Below, in pieces: positions 32,121 through 40,508 of a stretch of DNA of 64,000 bases (its first letter is position 1; each line of letters opens with the position of its first letter). The position numbers and the translations under genes were made by a program. The notes beneath the pieces are model-generated. The model saw nothing but the letters and a program-made list of their open reading frames with translations, was not told the DNA's origin and did no database searches. Source of the DNA: DASUPK01 sp963815665 (GTDB lineage Bacteria > Actinomycetota > Thermoleophilia > Solirubrobacterales > 70-9); NCBI GenBank assembly GCA_963815665.1, contig CAWFHN010000006.1:1-64000 (forward strand). The letters are read 5' to 3'.

Positions 32121-34432
32121 TACGCAGCCCTGACGAGCTTGATGCGGGGCTGATCCGCGGGCTCGATCACCCGGTCGTACCCGTCGGCGAGCTGCGTCAT
32201 CGCCGCCCCCCAGGTGCGCGCGCGGGCGGCCTCGAGTGCCTGGCGGGCGAGCTTGGCCCGCCATGCCGGCGAATCGGCCAGCTGCAGGATCGCTGCGGCC
32301 AGCATGCCCGGATCGGCCTCGCAGAGCCTGCCGGTCTCGCCGTCGACGACGATCGACGACGGCCCGCCCTCGTCCACCGCCACGCACGGCAAGCCGCTGG
32401 CCCCCGCCTCGACCAGGACCTGGCCGAAGGTGTCGGTTTGGCTGCAGAAGAGGAAGAGGTCGGCGCTCGCGTAGGCGCGTGCCAGCTCATCCCCGCCCAG
32501 CCAGCCGAGGAAGGTCGCCCGGTCACCGAGCCGCTCCCTGAGCATCCCCTCCTCGGGCCCGCCGCCGGCCAGCAGCAGGTGGAGCCTCGGATCCGCCTCC
32601 TGCGCCCGGATGAAGGAGTCGACAAGCAAGTCGACCCCCTTCTCGCGGGTCAGCCTCCCTACATACAGGGCCTTGATCGTGCCCGGGTAGGAGTCCGCGT
32701 CGCCGAGGGACGGATCGAAGCGGGAGGTGTCGACGCCGCGCCCCCAGCGGCCGATCGCGTCGCGCTCGACGCCGAGGCGAGCGAGGGACTCGTCACTCGC
32801 CGGACTCGGCGAGAGGACCCGCCCGCATTGGCGGTAGAACATCGAGAGCGCCATGTCCATCCCCCGCTCGAGCTCGGGTGACGATGAGCGCAGCCGCGCG
32901 TAGGCGCCCAGCTCCGTGTGCCAGCTGCCGAGCACCGGGAGGTCCATGACCCGCGCGATCAGCGCCGCCGTCACGCCTGCGGGGCCTGGCGCCGTCAGGT
33001 GCACGGCGTCGAAGCGGCCCTCGGCCAGGACCTCGACCATCGCGGGCAGGCTCGGAACGCCGATCTCGAGGCCCTCGTAGAAGGGGATGTCGACCTCCGC
33101 GACCGCGGAGAGCCGGCGATCGACGTTGCGGTCGGTCCCGACCACCTCGACCTCGTAGCCCGGCACGCCAAGCTCGCGGATCCGCTCGATCGTGTGGGTG
33201 ACGCCGTGGACGCCGCCGATCGCATCGGCGACCAGGGCTACGCGCTTCGGGCCCTCTCGGGGTATGAGCTTGGCCTTCTCGCTCCCCAAGAAGGCGGCCG
33301 CCGGCGCGTACGGGATCGCCGGGATCGCGGCTCGAAAGAGGTTGCGGCCGGTCTCCACCGCACGAGCGGCGAGCTCCGACGGCTCTCCCCCGCTTCCGAC
33401 CGCCTCGACCGTCTCCTCGACGACCTCGCGCAGCCGGCGCTCGTGCGTGCGGCGCGCGCGCCGGGCGAGCTCGGCGTGGCTGAACTCGTCCGCCTGCATG
33501 TAGTCGATCAGGGCGCGGCCGGGCTCCACTCCGACGGCGGAGACGAAGGCGCTGAGCAGGGCCCGCGCGTCCTCCGGGCCGAGGTCGCCCGCGGTCTCGC
33601 CGTGCCGGAGATCGCCCTCGCTCATCACCCGCTCGGCGATCTTCAGGACTGCATCAGCCCGCATGTCCTCAGCTTCGCTTCCAGGGACGCGGCACTCTCC
33701 CTTGAGGAGGAGCGCTCGGGTCCCGAGCGCCATCGCCGAGTGGGCCCACTTGGCGGCGCTGCCCTGTTCGCCGCGGGCCTCGGCGCGGCCCTCGCGGATG
33801 TGGCGCAGAAACTCTTCCGGCGTGGCCGCGGGGGGCGTCTCGGTGAACGTCCGCCCGATGTCCACGCCGGCATGGTCATCCGATCCGCCCGTGCCGGTTC
33901 CACCGTGCGTCTCGATGTAGATCGCGGCCGGCATGTTGAGCTCGCGCGCGCGGGAGCCGTTGCGGGTCTCCCAGACCGGGAACAGCTGCGCGAGCTGTCT
34001 GCGATGCGCCGGCGTCAGCGGCGCCTCGACCGCGTAGAAGGGATGGGCCAGGGAGCAGGAGATCTCGCGGGAGTGCAGGTACTCGGCACACGCCTCCACG
34101 TCGCGGTTGTGCTCCTGCAGCCAGGCATGGTCGTCGGGGTCGATCCCGAAGCAGAGCAGGTGGACTGCCTGTGGCTCGCCGCGGAACCAGACGGTGAGCT
34201 CCTCGGAGATGAAGACGTCGTCGCGGTCGGCGATCTCGAGGCAGCCGTCGATCGTGTCGTGATCGGTGATCGTGACGAAGTCCATGTCCCGCCGCTTGGC
34301 GAGCTCGTAGACCTCCTCCGGAGGTGTCGCGCACTCGGGAAGGCCGAGGCTTCGCTGGATCCCGAGCTTCGAGATCTCGGACGCGGTGGAGTGGCAGTGC
34401 AGATCGACCCGGGTGGTCGATATGGGGTTCAT
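32120..34432 (-). CDS. PHP-domain phosphoesterase fused to GT4 glycosyltransferase
   Basis: 770 residues. N-terminal PHP metal-dependent phosphoesterase: His12 and His14 (DLHCH), Asp57-His58-Asp59 in TITDHDT, Glu78, His91, His130 in SLAHPF, and Asp186/His187 in GGSDDH, so the metal site is complete. Residues about 330-385 are helical linker. C-terminal GT-B glycosyltransferase (GT4): DAIGGVHGVTHTIE, GSWHTELGAYA, GRWGRGVDTSRFDP, ALYVGRLTREKGVDLLV, LLAGGGPEEG and TDTFGQVLVEAGASGLP. The last motif is shared with diacylglycerol glycosyltransferases such as SqdX and Agt. Start ATG 34432 with aaagaggg 5 nt upstream. First gene of the Pho-box operon. Confidence 0.9.
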   Translation of the reverse strand: MNPISTTRVDLHCHSTASEISKLGIQRSLGLPECATPPEEVYELAKRRDMDFVTITDHDTIDGCLEIADRDDVFISEELTVWFRGEPQAVHLLCFGIDPDDHAWLQEHNRDVEACAEYLHSREISCSLAHPFYAVEAPLTPAHRRQLAQLFPVWETRNGSRARELNMPAAIYIETHGGTGTGGSDDHAGVDIGRTFTETPPAATPEEFLRHIREGRAEARGEQGSAAKWAHSAMALGTRALLLKGECRVPGSEAEDMRADAVLKIAERVMSEGDLRHGETAGDLGPEDARALLSAFVSAVGVEPGRALIDYMQADEFSHAELARRARRTHERRLREVVEETVEAVGSGGEPSELAARAVETGRNLFRAAIPAIPYAPAAAFLGSEKAKLIPREGPKRVALVADAIGGVHGVTHTIERIRELGVPGYEVEVVGTDRNVDRRLSAVAEVDIPFYEGLEIGVPSLPAMVEVLAEGRFDAVHLTAPGPAGVTAALIARVMDLPVLGSWHTELGAYARLRSSSPELERGMDMALSMFYRQCGRVLSPSPASDESLARLGVERDAIGRWGRGVDTSRFDPSLGDADSYPGTIKALYVGRLTREKGVDLLVDSFIRAQEADPRLHLLLAGGGPEEGMLRERLGDRATFLGWLGGDELARAYASADLFLFCSQTDTFGQVLVEAGASGLPCVAVDEGGPSSIVVDGETGRLCEADPGMLAAAILQLADSPAWRAKLARQALEAARARTWGAAMTQLADGYDRVIEPADQPRIKLVRAA

Positions 34433-34456
34433 CTGACCCTCTTTCTCTCGATCGTC

Positions 34457-34484
34457 TTGACACCACGCAGGGTGCCCGTATGCA
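34457..34484 (+). promoter_or_regulatory. Possible sigma-70-like promoter for the GH31 gene
   Basis: TTGACA at 34457-34462 and TATGCA at 34479-34484, 16 bp apart, on the plus strand. The GH31 start is about 90 nt further on. Only the -35 element is a perfect match. Confidence 0.35.
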
Positions 34485-34495
34485 GGGAAAATCCC

Positions 34496-34534
34496 GTTAC
34501 GAGGTGGTGTCCCGCACGTAAAGAGGTCGTGAAC
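34496..34534 (-). promoter_or_regulatory. Pho-type box, PHP-GT/ppk1 operon
   Basis: Read on the minus strand, four hexamers at exact 11-bp spacing: GTTCAC (34534-34529), CTTTAC (34523-34518), GGACAC (34512-34507) and CGTAAC (34501-34496). This is the direct-repeat geometry of PhoB/PhoP binding sites. A CATACG element 13 bp after the last unit could be the -10. The box lies 64-102 nt before the PHP-glycosyltransferase ATG and points toward it. Confidence 0.6.
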
Positions 34535-34581
34535 GGGCCCGTTGCCACACTTGGCTTATCGGCGTCGCATTCGAGAGGGGA

Positions 34582-36699
34582 GTGCCCCACGGGGCCTTGT
34601 GGAGCGGAGACGAGGTGGCCGCCAGGCTGCTGGCGGGTCTGCGCCCATGGGCGTGCCGAGGAATCGCGCGCGACCAGCTGATCACGCTCACTGAGGGGGT
34701 CCTGGTGCACGAGGAGCGCGAGGCGCCGGTGACGCTGGGGGACGACGACGTCGAGATCTCCGCGGCGGCCCCCGACCGGCTGGTCGTCACGATCGACCCG
34801 GCGAACGCGAGCTGGCTGCGCCTCGGCGCAAGTTGGCCGCTGATTGAGGGCGAGCGCGTCACCGGGCTCGGAGCGCGCCACGGGCTCGACTTCGACCAGC
34901 GCGGCCGCCTCGTCCAGCTCGGGGCGGACCGCCGCTACACGGGGCCCGACTGCCCGCCGGAGTTCCTGGAGCAGGGCGGCATCCCCCAGGGCGACTACGC
35001 GCCGGTCCCCTGGCTGCTCTCCTCGGCGGGCTGGGCGGCCTGGATCGAGACCTCAGGCCCGGGCGTCGAGGTGGACCTGACCGGAGAGGTCGTCTCGCTG
35101 TCGGTTCGCCGCGCATCCGGCCCCCTGCGCCTGCATCTCTTCGTCGGGCCGACCCCGGCGGCCCGGCTCCGCGCGTTCCTCCGCGAGACCGGCCTGCCCG
35201 CCCTAATGCCCGAGTGGGCCTACGGCCACTGGAAGAGCCGCGACGTCTACGAGCACCAGGAGGACGTCGAGGACGACTGGCGCGGGTACCGCGACAACGA
35301 CCTGCCGCTCGACGCGATCGTGATCGACTCCCCCTGGGAGACGCAGTACAACACCTGGCGATTCAATCCTCACCAGTTTCCCGACGCTCCGGGCCTGGTC
35401 AGAGGGATGCGCGAGGACGGCGTGCGGACGGTCGTCTGGGTGACGCCCTGGGTCAACCTCGAGTCGATCGACGGGCAGCGACCGCCCGACGCGGAGTCGG
35501 AGCGCCTGCACGCCGAGCCCGCGGAGAACTACGCCGAGGGTGCCGAGGCGGGTCATTTCGTCCGGGCCGCCAACGGCGAGCCCTACGTCGGCCGCTGGTG
35601 GATGGGGACCGGCTCGATCGTCGACTTCACCTCCACCGCGGCCCGGGACTGGTGGCGGGAGCTGTCTCGCAACGTCTTCGAGCTCGGAGTCGAGGGCGTC
35701 AAGGCCGACGACGGTGAGGGCTACTACTTCCCGCCGGACGCCAAGCTCGCCGATGGTCGCCTGGGCGTGCAGGCGGCCTGGGAGTACGGGCGGCTCTACC
35801 GAGAGACGACCCAGGAGGCGCTGGACGACGTCCACGGCGAGGGCCGCGGAGTCGTCTTCGGCCGCTCGGGCTGGACCGGGCAGCAGGCGACCGGGATGCT
35901 CTGGGGCGGCGATCAGGCCTCGGATTTCTGGTCGCTCCGGGCCCTGCTCACCTCGCTGCTCACCTGCGCCGCGACCGGCTTCTCCAATCTCTCCCACGAC
36001 GTGGGCGGCTATCTCGGCCGGCGGCTGGCCGAGCGCTGCGAGCCCGAGCTGCTCGTCCGCTGGGCCCAGCTCGGCGCGCTAACCCCGCTGATGCAGGCCC
36101 ACGGCCGCTTCCAGCAGGAGGCGTGGACCTACGACCGGGCGATCCTCGACGACTACCGCGAGGCCGTGCTGCTCCACGAGCGCCTCGTCCCCTACATCCG
36201 GGCGGCCGCCGCGACCGCGGCGCGCAGCGGACTGCCGATCATGCGGCCGCTCTGCCTGGTCGACCCCGAGGATCCCGAGGGGTGGGCGATCGGGGACTCC
36301 TACATGTTCGGCCCGTCGCTCTGGGTCGCGCCGGTTCTCGAGGAAGGATCGACAGAGCGGCGGACCTACCTCCCCCGCGGCGAATGGTTCGACTGGTGGA
36401 CGGGCGAGCAGCTCTCGGGCGGCCGCTGGATCGACGCCGAAGCGCCGCTCGACCGGATCCCGCTCTGGGTCCGCGCCGGCTCCCTGGTGGTCACCTATCC
36501 AGCCGACGAGGTGGCATCGGGGCTCGGCGAGGAAGACGCGGCCAGGCCACTGGAGGCGACCGTCTGGGGAGAGCCGCCACTCGGTCACGTCAGTGCCCGC
36601 CTCGCTGACGGCACGCGCATCGGCTGGCGAGGGGGAGCATGGTCGGTCTCGCCCCAGCGCCTCGTCCACTTCCTCGAACCTCCGCAGCCCCCGGACTAG
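34582..36699 (+). CDS. GH31 alpha-glucosidase/alpha-xylosidase
   Basis: 705 residues, cytosolic (no signal peptide). An N-terminal beta-sandwich (to about 200) precedes the catalytic barrel, which begins LPALMPEWAYGHWKSRDVYE. Nucleophile Asp376 in GVKADDGEG (compare KTDFGE of YicI), acid/base Asp444 in WGGDQASDFWSLR, then SHDVGGY and the C-terminal sheets from about residue 560. It removes alpha-linked glucose or xylose from imported oligosaccharides; which one is undecidable. GTG 34582 is preceded by gagagggg. Divergent from the PHP-glycosyltransferase operon. Confidence 0.92.
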   Translation: MPHGALWSGDEVAARLLAGLRPWACRGIARDQLITLTEGVLVHEEREAPVTLGDDDVEISAAAPDRLVVTIDPANASWLRLGASWPLIEGERVTGLGARHGLDFDQRGRLVQLGADRRYTGPDCPPEFLEQGGIPQGDYAPVPWLLSSAGWAAWIETSGPGVEVDLTGEVVSLSVRRASGPLRLHLFVGPTPAARLRAFLRETGLPALMPEWAYGHWKSRDVYEHQEDVEDDWRGYRDNDLPLDAIVIDSPWETQYNTWRFNPHQFPDAPGLVRGMREDGVRTVVWVTPWVNLESIDGQRPPDAESERLHAEPAENYAEGAEAGHFVRAANGEPYVGRWWMGTGSIVDFTSTAARDWWRELSRNVFELGVEGVKADDGEGYYFPPDAKLADGRLGVQAAWEYGRLYRETTQEALDDVHGEGRGVVFGRSGWTGQQATGMLWGGDQASDFWSLRALLTSLLTCAATGFSNLSHDVGGYLGRRLAERCEPELLVRWAQLGALTPLMQAHGRFQQEAWTYDRAILDDYREAVLLHERLVPYIRAAAATAARSGLPIMRPLCLVDPEDPEGWAIGDSYMFGPSLWVAPVLEEGSTERRTYLPRGEWFDWWTGEQLSGGRWIDAEAPLDRIPLWVRAGSLVVTYPADEVASGLGEEDAARPLEATVWGEPPLGHVSARLADGTRIGWRGGAWSVSPQRLVHFLEPPQPPD

Positions 36700-36732
36700 A
36701 AGTCCGCCAATCCGGGCACGCTGAGTGCACGG

Positions 36733-37422
36733 ATGCCCGAATCAGCACTGCGGCACCCACTCGCCCGAGCGCTGCTCGCGCTCACCTTCACGACGGGGCT
36801 CGTCGACGCCGTCAGCTACCTCGGGCTTGGCCACGTCTTCACGGCGAACATGACCGGCAACATCGTCTTCCTCGGCTTCGGCATCGCGGGCGGCACCGGC
36901 CTGCCCGTCGTCGCGCCGATTGTTTCCCTCGCCGCGTTCCTGGTCGGCGCTGGGGCCGGAGGGAGGCTGGCTGCACAGATTGCGGACCGTCATCAACGCC
37001 ATTTCGCCGGAGCCCTCGGCATCGAGACGCTGCTGATCGGGATGGCCGCGATCGTGGCCGTCGTCATCGACGTTCGCCCTGACCGGATCTCGGGATATGT
37101 CGTGATCGCCCTGCTCGCCCTTGCGATGGGCACCAGGAACGCCACCGTTCGGCACCTGGGCGTGCCTGACCTGACGACGACGGTGCTGACCATGACGCTG
37201 ACGGGCCTGGCCGCCGAGTCTCCACTCGCCGGCGGGACCGGCAAGGGCTCGGCCCGCCGGACCGCGGCTGTGGTGTCGATGCTCTGCGGAGCGCTTGCCG
37301 GTGCCCTGCTCCTCAAGACGAGCCTCGTCCTGCCGCTGGCGGCGGCCTCCGGTTTGGCGCTGATCACCTGGGTTCTCTACGTGCCGGCGGCACGCCGGCT
37401 GGCGCTGGGCGAACCCGGTTAG
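36733..37422 (+). CDS. DUF1275 (YoaK family) membrane protein
   Basis: 229 residues with six hydrophobic helices. The family pattern is clear: FTTGLVDAVSYLGLGHVFTANMTGN near residues 19-43 (in two parts, GLVDAVSYLGLGHVF and TANMTGN), GTRNATVRHLGVPDLTTTVLT near 135-155. DUF1275 proteins are uncharacterised membrane proteins, often proposed as transporters. It ends 4 nt inside the convergent CHAD gene. Confidence 0.92.
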   Translation: MPESALRHPLARALLALTFTTGLVDAVSYLGLGHVFTANMTGNIVFLGFGIAGGTGLPVVAPIVSLAAFLVGAGAGGRLAAQIADRHQRHFAGALGIETLLIGMAAIVAVVIDVRPDRISGYVVIALLALAMGTRNATVRHLGVPDLTTTVLTMTLTGLAAESPLAGGTGKGSARRTAAVVSMLCGALAGALLLKTSLVLPLAAASGLALITWVLYVPAARRLALGEPG

Positions 37423-38180
37423 CCGGGGCGCCGCTGCGGCGGCGCCGGGGTCGTCCGGCGCTGGATCTGCTCATGGCGTTCCGCGCGCTGCTCGGCTTCC
37501 TGCGCCGCGCGCTCGCGGTCGAGGCGGGCCTGCTCGGCCTGGGCCTCGGCCTGCTGCGCCGCGCGGGCGGCAGCCTCGGCCTGAAGCCGGGCGCGCTCCG
37601 CGGCCTTCGCCGTGCGGCGGGCCTCGCGTGCCCTGAGCAGATACCCGTCGACCGCGCGCTCGAGCCGCTTCCAGGTGCCGGTCTCCTCCTGTCGCTTGCA
37701 GAACGCGGTGAATCGATCGGTCAGCAGCTGACGTCGCGCCTCGAGATAGACCGCCAGGACGTCGAGGCCGCGGTAGGCGGTCCGATGCTGTGCCTGCGCC
37801 GCCAGCCTCGGATCGAGGTCGGGTGCCTGGCCGGCCTTCTCTCGGACCGCCCTGGCGTCGCTTCGCTGGATCTGCTTGAGGTGCTGGCGGACGCGAGGGA
37901 GCATCACGTCGCAGTCGTGGATCTCGCCGAGAATGTCCTGGAGGTCTCGCGCGCGTCTCCGGGCGGTGTCCGCGGGCCGCCCGAAGCAGAAGCCCGTCAC
38001 CTCGAGCACGTAGCGAAGGCGCTTGGCGGCGATCCGCATGTCGTGCTGCGCCTTGGTCTTCCCGTTGAGCGCCCGCGGGGCGAGGGCGAGCATCTCGTCG
38101 AGGCGCACCTTGACGATCCGTGCGGCGTTCTCACCGAGCGGGCGCGCCGGGTCGAGCTTCTTGACCGGGCGGGCCTTCAC
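37419..38180 (-). CDS. CHAD-domain protein, second half, with coiled-coil tail
   Basis: 253 residues. Residues 15-110 are the second helical bundle of a CHAD domain: VRLDEMLALAPRAL, QHDMRIAAKRLRYVLEV and ARDLQDILGEIHDCDVML. From about 175 there is an Ala/Arg/Glu/Gln-rich coiled coil. CHAD domains bind polyphosphate through conserved His and basic residues. The GTG at 38180 overlaps the stop of the first-half gene by 4 nt, so the two halves are made together and presumably assemble. Confidence 0.88.
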   Translation of the reverse strand: MKARPVKKLDPARPLGENAARIVKVRLDEMLALAPRALNGKTKAQHDMRIAAKRLRYVLEVTGFCFGRPADTARRRARDLQDILGEIHDCDVMLPRVRQHLKQIQRSDARAVREKAGQAPDLDPRLAAQAQHRTAYRGLDVLAVYLEARRQLLTDRFTAFCKRQEETGTWKRLERAVDGYLLRAREARRTAKAAERARLQAEAAARAAQQAEAQAEQARLDRERAAQEAEQRAERHEQIQRRTTPAPPQRRPG

Positions 38181-38662
38181 GCCAATGCCTCTCGCGCCCC
38201 GCCCACCAGCTCGTCGATGCTCTCCCGCAGCCCCTTGAGGCTGTCCTCCGCGACCATCGGCGCCAGATCCTCGTTCGCCTGCTCCTGCTCGGTGCGGAAC
38301 CGCTCGATCAGGGATGCGACGCCGCGGCGGTCCGGGGCCGCCATCTGGTCGTTGAAGTTGTGGAGCGCGGCGATCGCCACGTCGCGATCCCGTCGCTCGC
38401 CGAGCGCATCCGCGAGCCGCTTCACCTCGCTGAGCGCCTGGCCGTAGGGCTTCGCGGGGAAGCACGGCTCGAAGATCTCGAGGGCGGCCCGCAGCCGGCG
38501 GGTCGCCACCCGCATGTCGTGGACGCGCTCGATGTCGCCGGTGTCCAAGACGCCCTGAGCCTGCTCCGCGAGCTCGGCGCCCCTGACGGCGACGATCTTC
38601 GCAGCGGCCTCCGCGTACGGGACATCGGCCGTAAGGTCGGGGATTGGCTTGGGCTTGGCCAC
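38177..38662 (-). CDS. CHAD-domain protein, first half
   Basis: 161 residues, essentially one helical bundle: AAAKIVAVRGAELAEQAQGV, the hallmark VHDMRVATRRLRAALEIFEP (about 48-67), and LADALGERRDRDVAIAAL. A full CHAD domain has two such bundles in one chain of about 250-300 residues; here the second bundle is the next gene. No CYTH or PPK domain is attached. It lies 42 nt after ppx on the same strand, supporting a polyphosphate role. Confidence 0.88.
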   Translation of the reverse strand: MAKPKPIPDLTADVPYAEAAAKIVAVRGAELAEQAQGVLDTGDIERVHDMRVATRRLRAALEIFEPCFPAKPYGQALSEVKRLADALGERRDRDVAIAALHNFNDQMAAPDRRGVASLIERFRTEQEQANEDLAPMVAEDSLKGLRESIDELVGGAREALA

Positions 38663-38704
38663 GAGAGGGCGCCAACGCTACCGCGCGCGGCATCGCAGTC
38701 CAAG

Positions 38705-39616
38705 CTATGCAGCGAGTTTCTCGTGGTCCCCGTTCACGTTGCCGTTCAGCAGCGTCAGGATGATCCCCTCACGCAGGCCGCCCTTGCCGATCTGCAGCGG
38801 CTGGCCGAGCAGGTCCGAGAACTTCTCGAGGAGGAGCACCCCCGCCGGCAGCAGCTTCACGCGCCGGGAGTCGAGCTCGAAGCGCTTGGCGACCTCGTAG
38901 ATCTCGTCGCTGGAGAGGACCCGGACGGCCCGCTCGAGTGTCTCGTACTCGAGCACCGCTCCGACGAGAGTTCGCAGCGACGTGGCGCTGCCGCCCACGG
39001 CGACCGCCTGGTCGGGTGGCTCCAGCTCGGTGCCCTCGAAGAAGTCCGAGATGTGATCGCGCAGGCCGCGGATCTCAGCGGCGGACGGCGGATCCGATTC
39101 GAGGTGATCCTCGGTGAGCAGGCCGGAGCCGATCTTGAACGACTTCACCTCGGTGACGCCGTCGGGCATGGTCCCGTAGATGACCTCGGAGGAGCCGCCC
39201 CCGACGTCAACGACGGCGACCTTCCCCTCGACCGGGTGGCTGAGGGACTTGGTCGCCCCGATGAACGCGAAGCGGCCCTCGTCCTCCTCATCGAGGACGT
39301 CCACCTCGACTCCGGCGATCTCCTCGATCTCCTCGACGACCTTGTCGCGATTCTTCGCCTCGCGGATCGCGGCCGTCGCAACGGTCTTGACCACCTCCGC
39401 CCCCATCTCCTGAGCCAGCCGCACCTGGGTGGTGACGACGTCGGCGACCTCGGCGATCTTCTCCGCGGTGATCTTGCCGTCCTTCGAGGCGTCCTTGCCG
39501 ATGCGGGTGTAGGCGCGCTGCTCCATCACCTTGCGCAGCTGGCCCTCCGACGGCTCGGCGACGAGCAGGCGCGTCGTGTTCGAGCCGATGTCGATAGCCC
39601 CGCAGAGCATTTCCAT
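38705..39616 (-). CDS. ppx: Ppx/GppA family exopolyphosphatase
   Basis: Hydrolyses terminal phosphate from polyphosphate or pppGpp. 303 residues, the short two-domain form with the ASKHA core only and no HD domain. Seen: DIGSNTTRLLVAE (8-20), TVATAAIREAKN, DVGGGSSEVIYGTM (about 138-151) and AVGGSATSLRTLVGA. Start at ATG 39616 or the next Met two codons later. It heads a same-strand group with the two CHAD genes, and ppk1 is about 7 kb away, so synthesis, binding and breakdown of polyphosphate are encoded close together. Confidence 0.93.
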   Translation of the reverse strand: MEMLCGAIDIGSNTTRLLVAEPSEGQLRKVMEQRAYTRIGKDASKDGKITAEKIAEVADVVTTQVRLAQEMGAEVVKTVATAAIREAKNRDKVVEEIEEIAGVEVDVLDEEDEGRFAFIGATKSLSHPVEGKVAVVDVGGGSSEVIYGTMPDGVTEVKSFKIGSGLLTEDHLESDPPSAAEIRGLRDHISDFFEGTELEPPDQAVAVGGSATSLRTLVGAVLEYETLERAVRVLSSDEIYEVAKRFELDSRRVKLLPAGVLLLEKFSDLLGQPLQIGKGGLREGIILTLLNGNVNGDHEKLAA

Positions 39617-39674
39617 TCTGATTCTCTCAGGGGAATCGGACCAAGCCGCGGGGTGAAGCCGCAGCTTGCGTCGC

Positions 39675-40508
39675 CTATCCGTCCAGCGGAGCGCCGATCA
39701 GCGCGAGGCGACGAGACAGAGCGCCCAGCGCGAACTCCGCCAGCGCTCCCTCCTCGACGCCGAGGACGTCCCAGGCGCCTTCGCTCGGCGGCGCGATCGA
39801 CTCGGCGACCGCCGGGAGAAGGTCCTTGACCTGCTCGCGGATCAGGTCCGCCATCGCCGGATCCGCGGCCACCGCCTCGCGCAGGAACCAGGACCCGTAG
39901 GCGATGTGGCGCTGCTCGTCGGAGGCGATCAGGCCGTAGCCCTCGGCGAAGCCCGGCATCAGCTCCCGCTCACCCAGGAAGTCGAGGATGAAGTGGGAAG
40001 CGGTCAGCCCGAGCGTCCCCTCGAGGACCATGTGGTAGATCGTCACGAAGCGGACCTTGGCCTCCCGGTCGCCGGGATCGAGCCGCAGCCGCTCGTGAGC
40101 CTCGACGAGCGCCTGGTCGAAGATCGTCTCGAAGGCCTCGCCGAGCACCTCACGCGAGCGGGCGACGTGGGCGGCGATCGCGGCCGGATCGGCGATCACC
40201 TCGTCCTGGAAGCGCGCGTAGAACTGCATGTGCCGGACCTCGTCGACCAGCTGCGTGGAGACGAAGCTCCCTTCCTCCTCGTCGTCCTGCGCCAGGACCA
40301 GGCCGCAGAACTGGGTCGAGATCCGCTCCTCGGCCACCATCAGGGAGCTGAGCGCGAAGTACAGGAGGTCGCGCACGCTCTCCTCGAGGTTCGCCCAGTC
40401 GTCCGGATCGCGGCTCAGGTCGACGTCCTGCGAGGCCCAGTGGGCGTGCTCCCAATCGAGATAGAGCTGCTCGGGGTCCTTGAGCGTGAGGGTCTCGGAG
40501 GAGCTCAC
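39675..40508 (-). CDS. R2-like diiron (ferritin superfamily) protein in the ars operon
   Basis: 277 residues, all helical, resembling the small subunit R2 of class I ribonucleotide reductase or R2-like oxidases. All metal-ligand positions are present: Glu60 or Glu61 in VAEERIS, Glu90 and His93 (DEVRH), Glu163 (MVLEGTLG), Glu198 and His201 (DEQRH). Tyr97, four residues after His93, matches the radical tyrosine of R2. No nrdA is nearby. The GTG at 40508 overlaps the arsM stop by 4 nt, so it is translationally coupled to arsM. A role in arsenic or oxidative chemistry is inferred, not known. Confidence 0.85.
   Translation of the reverse strand: MSSSETLTLKDPEQLYLDWEHAHWASQDVDLSRDPDDWANLEESVRDLLYFALSSLMVAEERISTQFCGLVLAQDDEEEGSFVSTQLVDEVRHMQFYARFQDEVIADPAAIAAHVARSREVLGEAFETIFDQALVEAHERLRLDPGDREAKVRFVTIYHMVLEGTLGLTASHFILDFLGERELMPGFAEGYGLIASDEQRHIAYGSWFLREAVAADPAMADLIREQVKDLLPAVAESIAPPSEGAWDVLGVEEGALAEFALGALSRRLALIGAPLDG

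Noticed and set aside
32918..34681. 587-codon plus-strand frame
   Set aside because: Shadow of the PHP-glycosyltransferase gene; no domain, no start signal.
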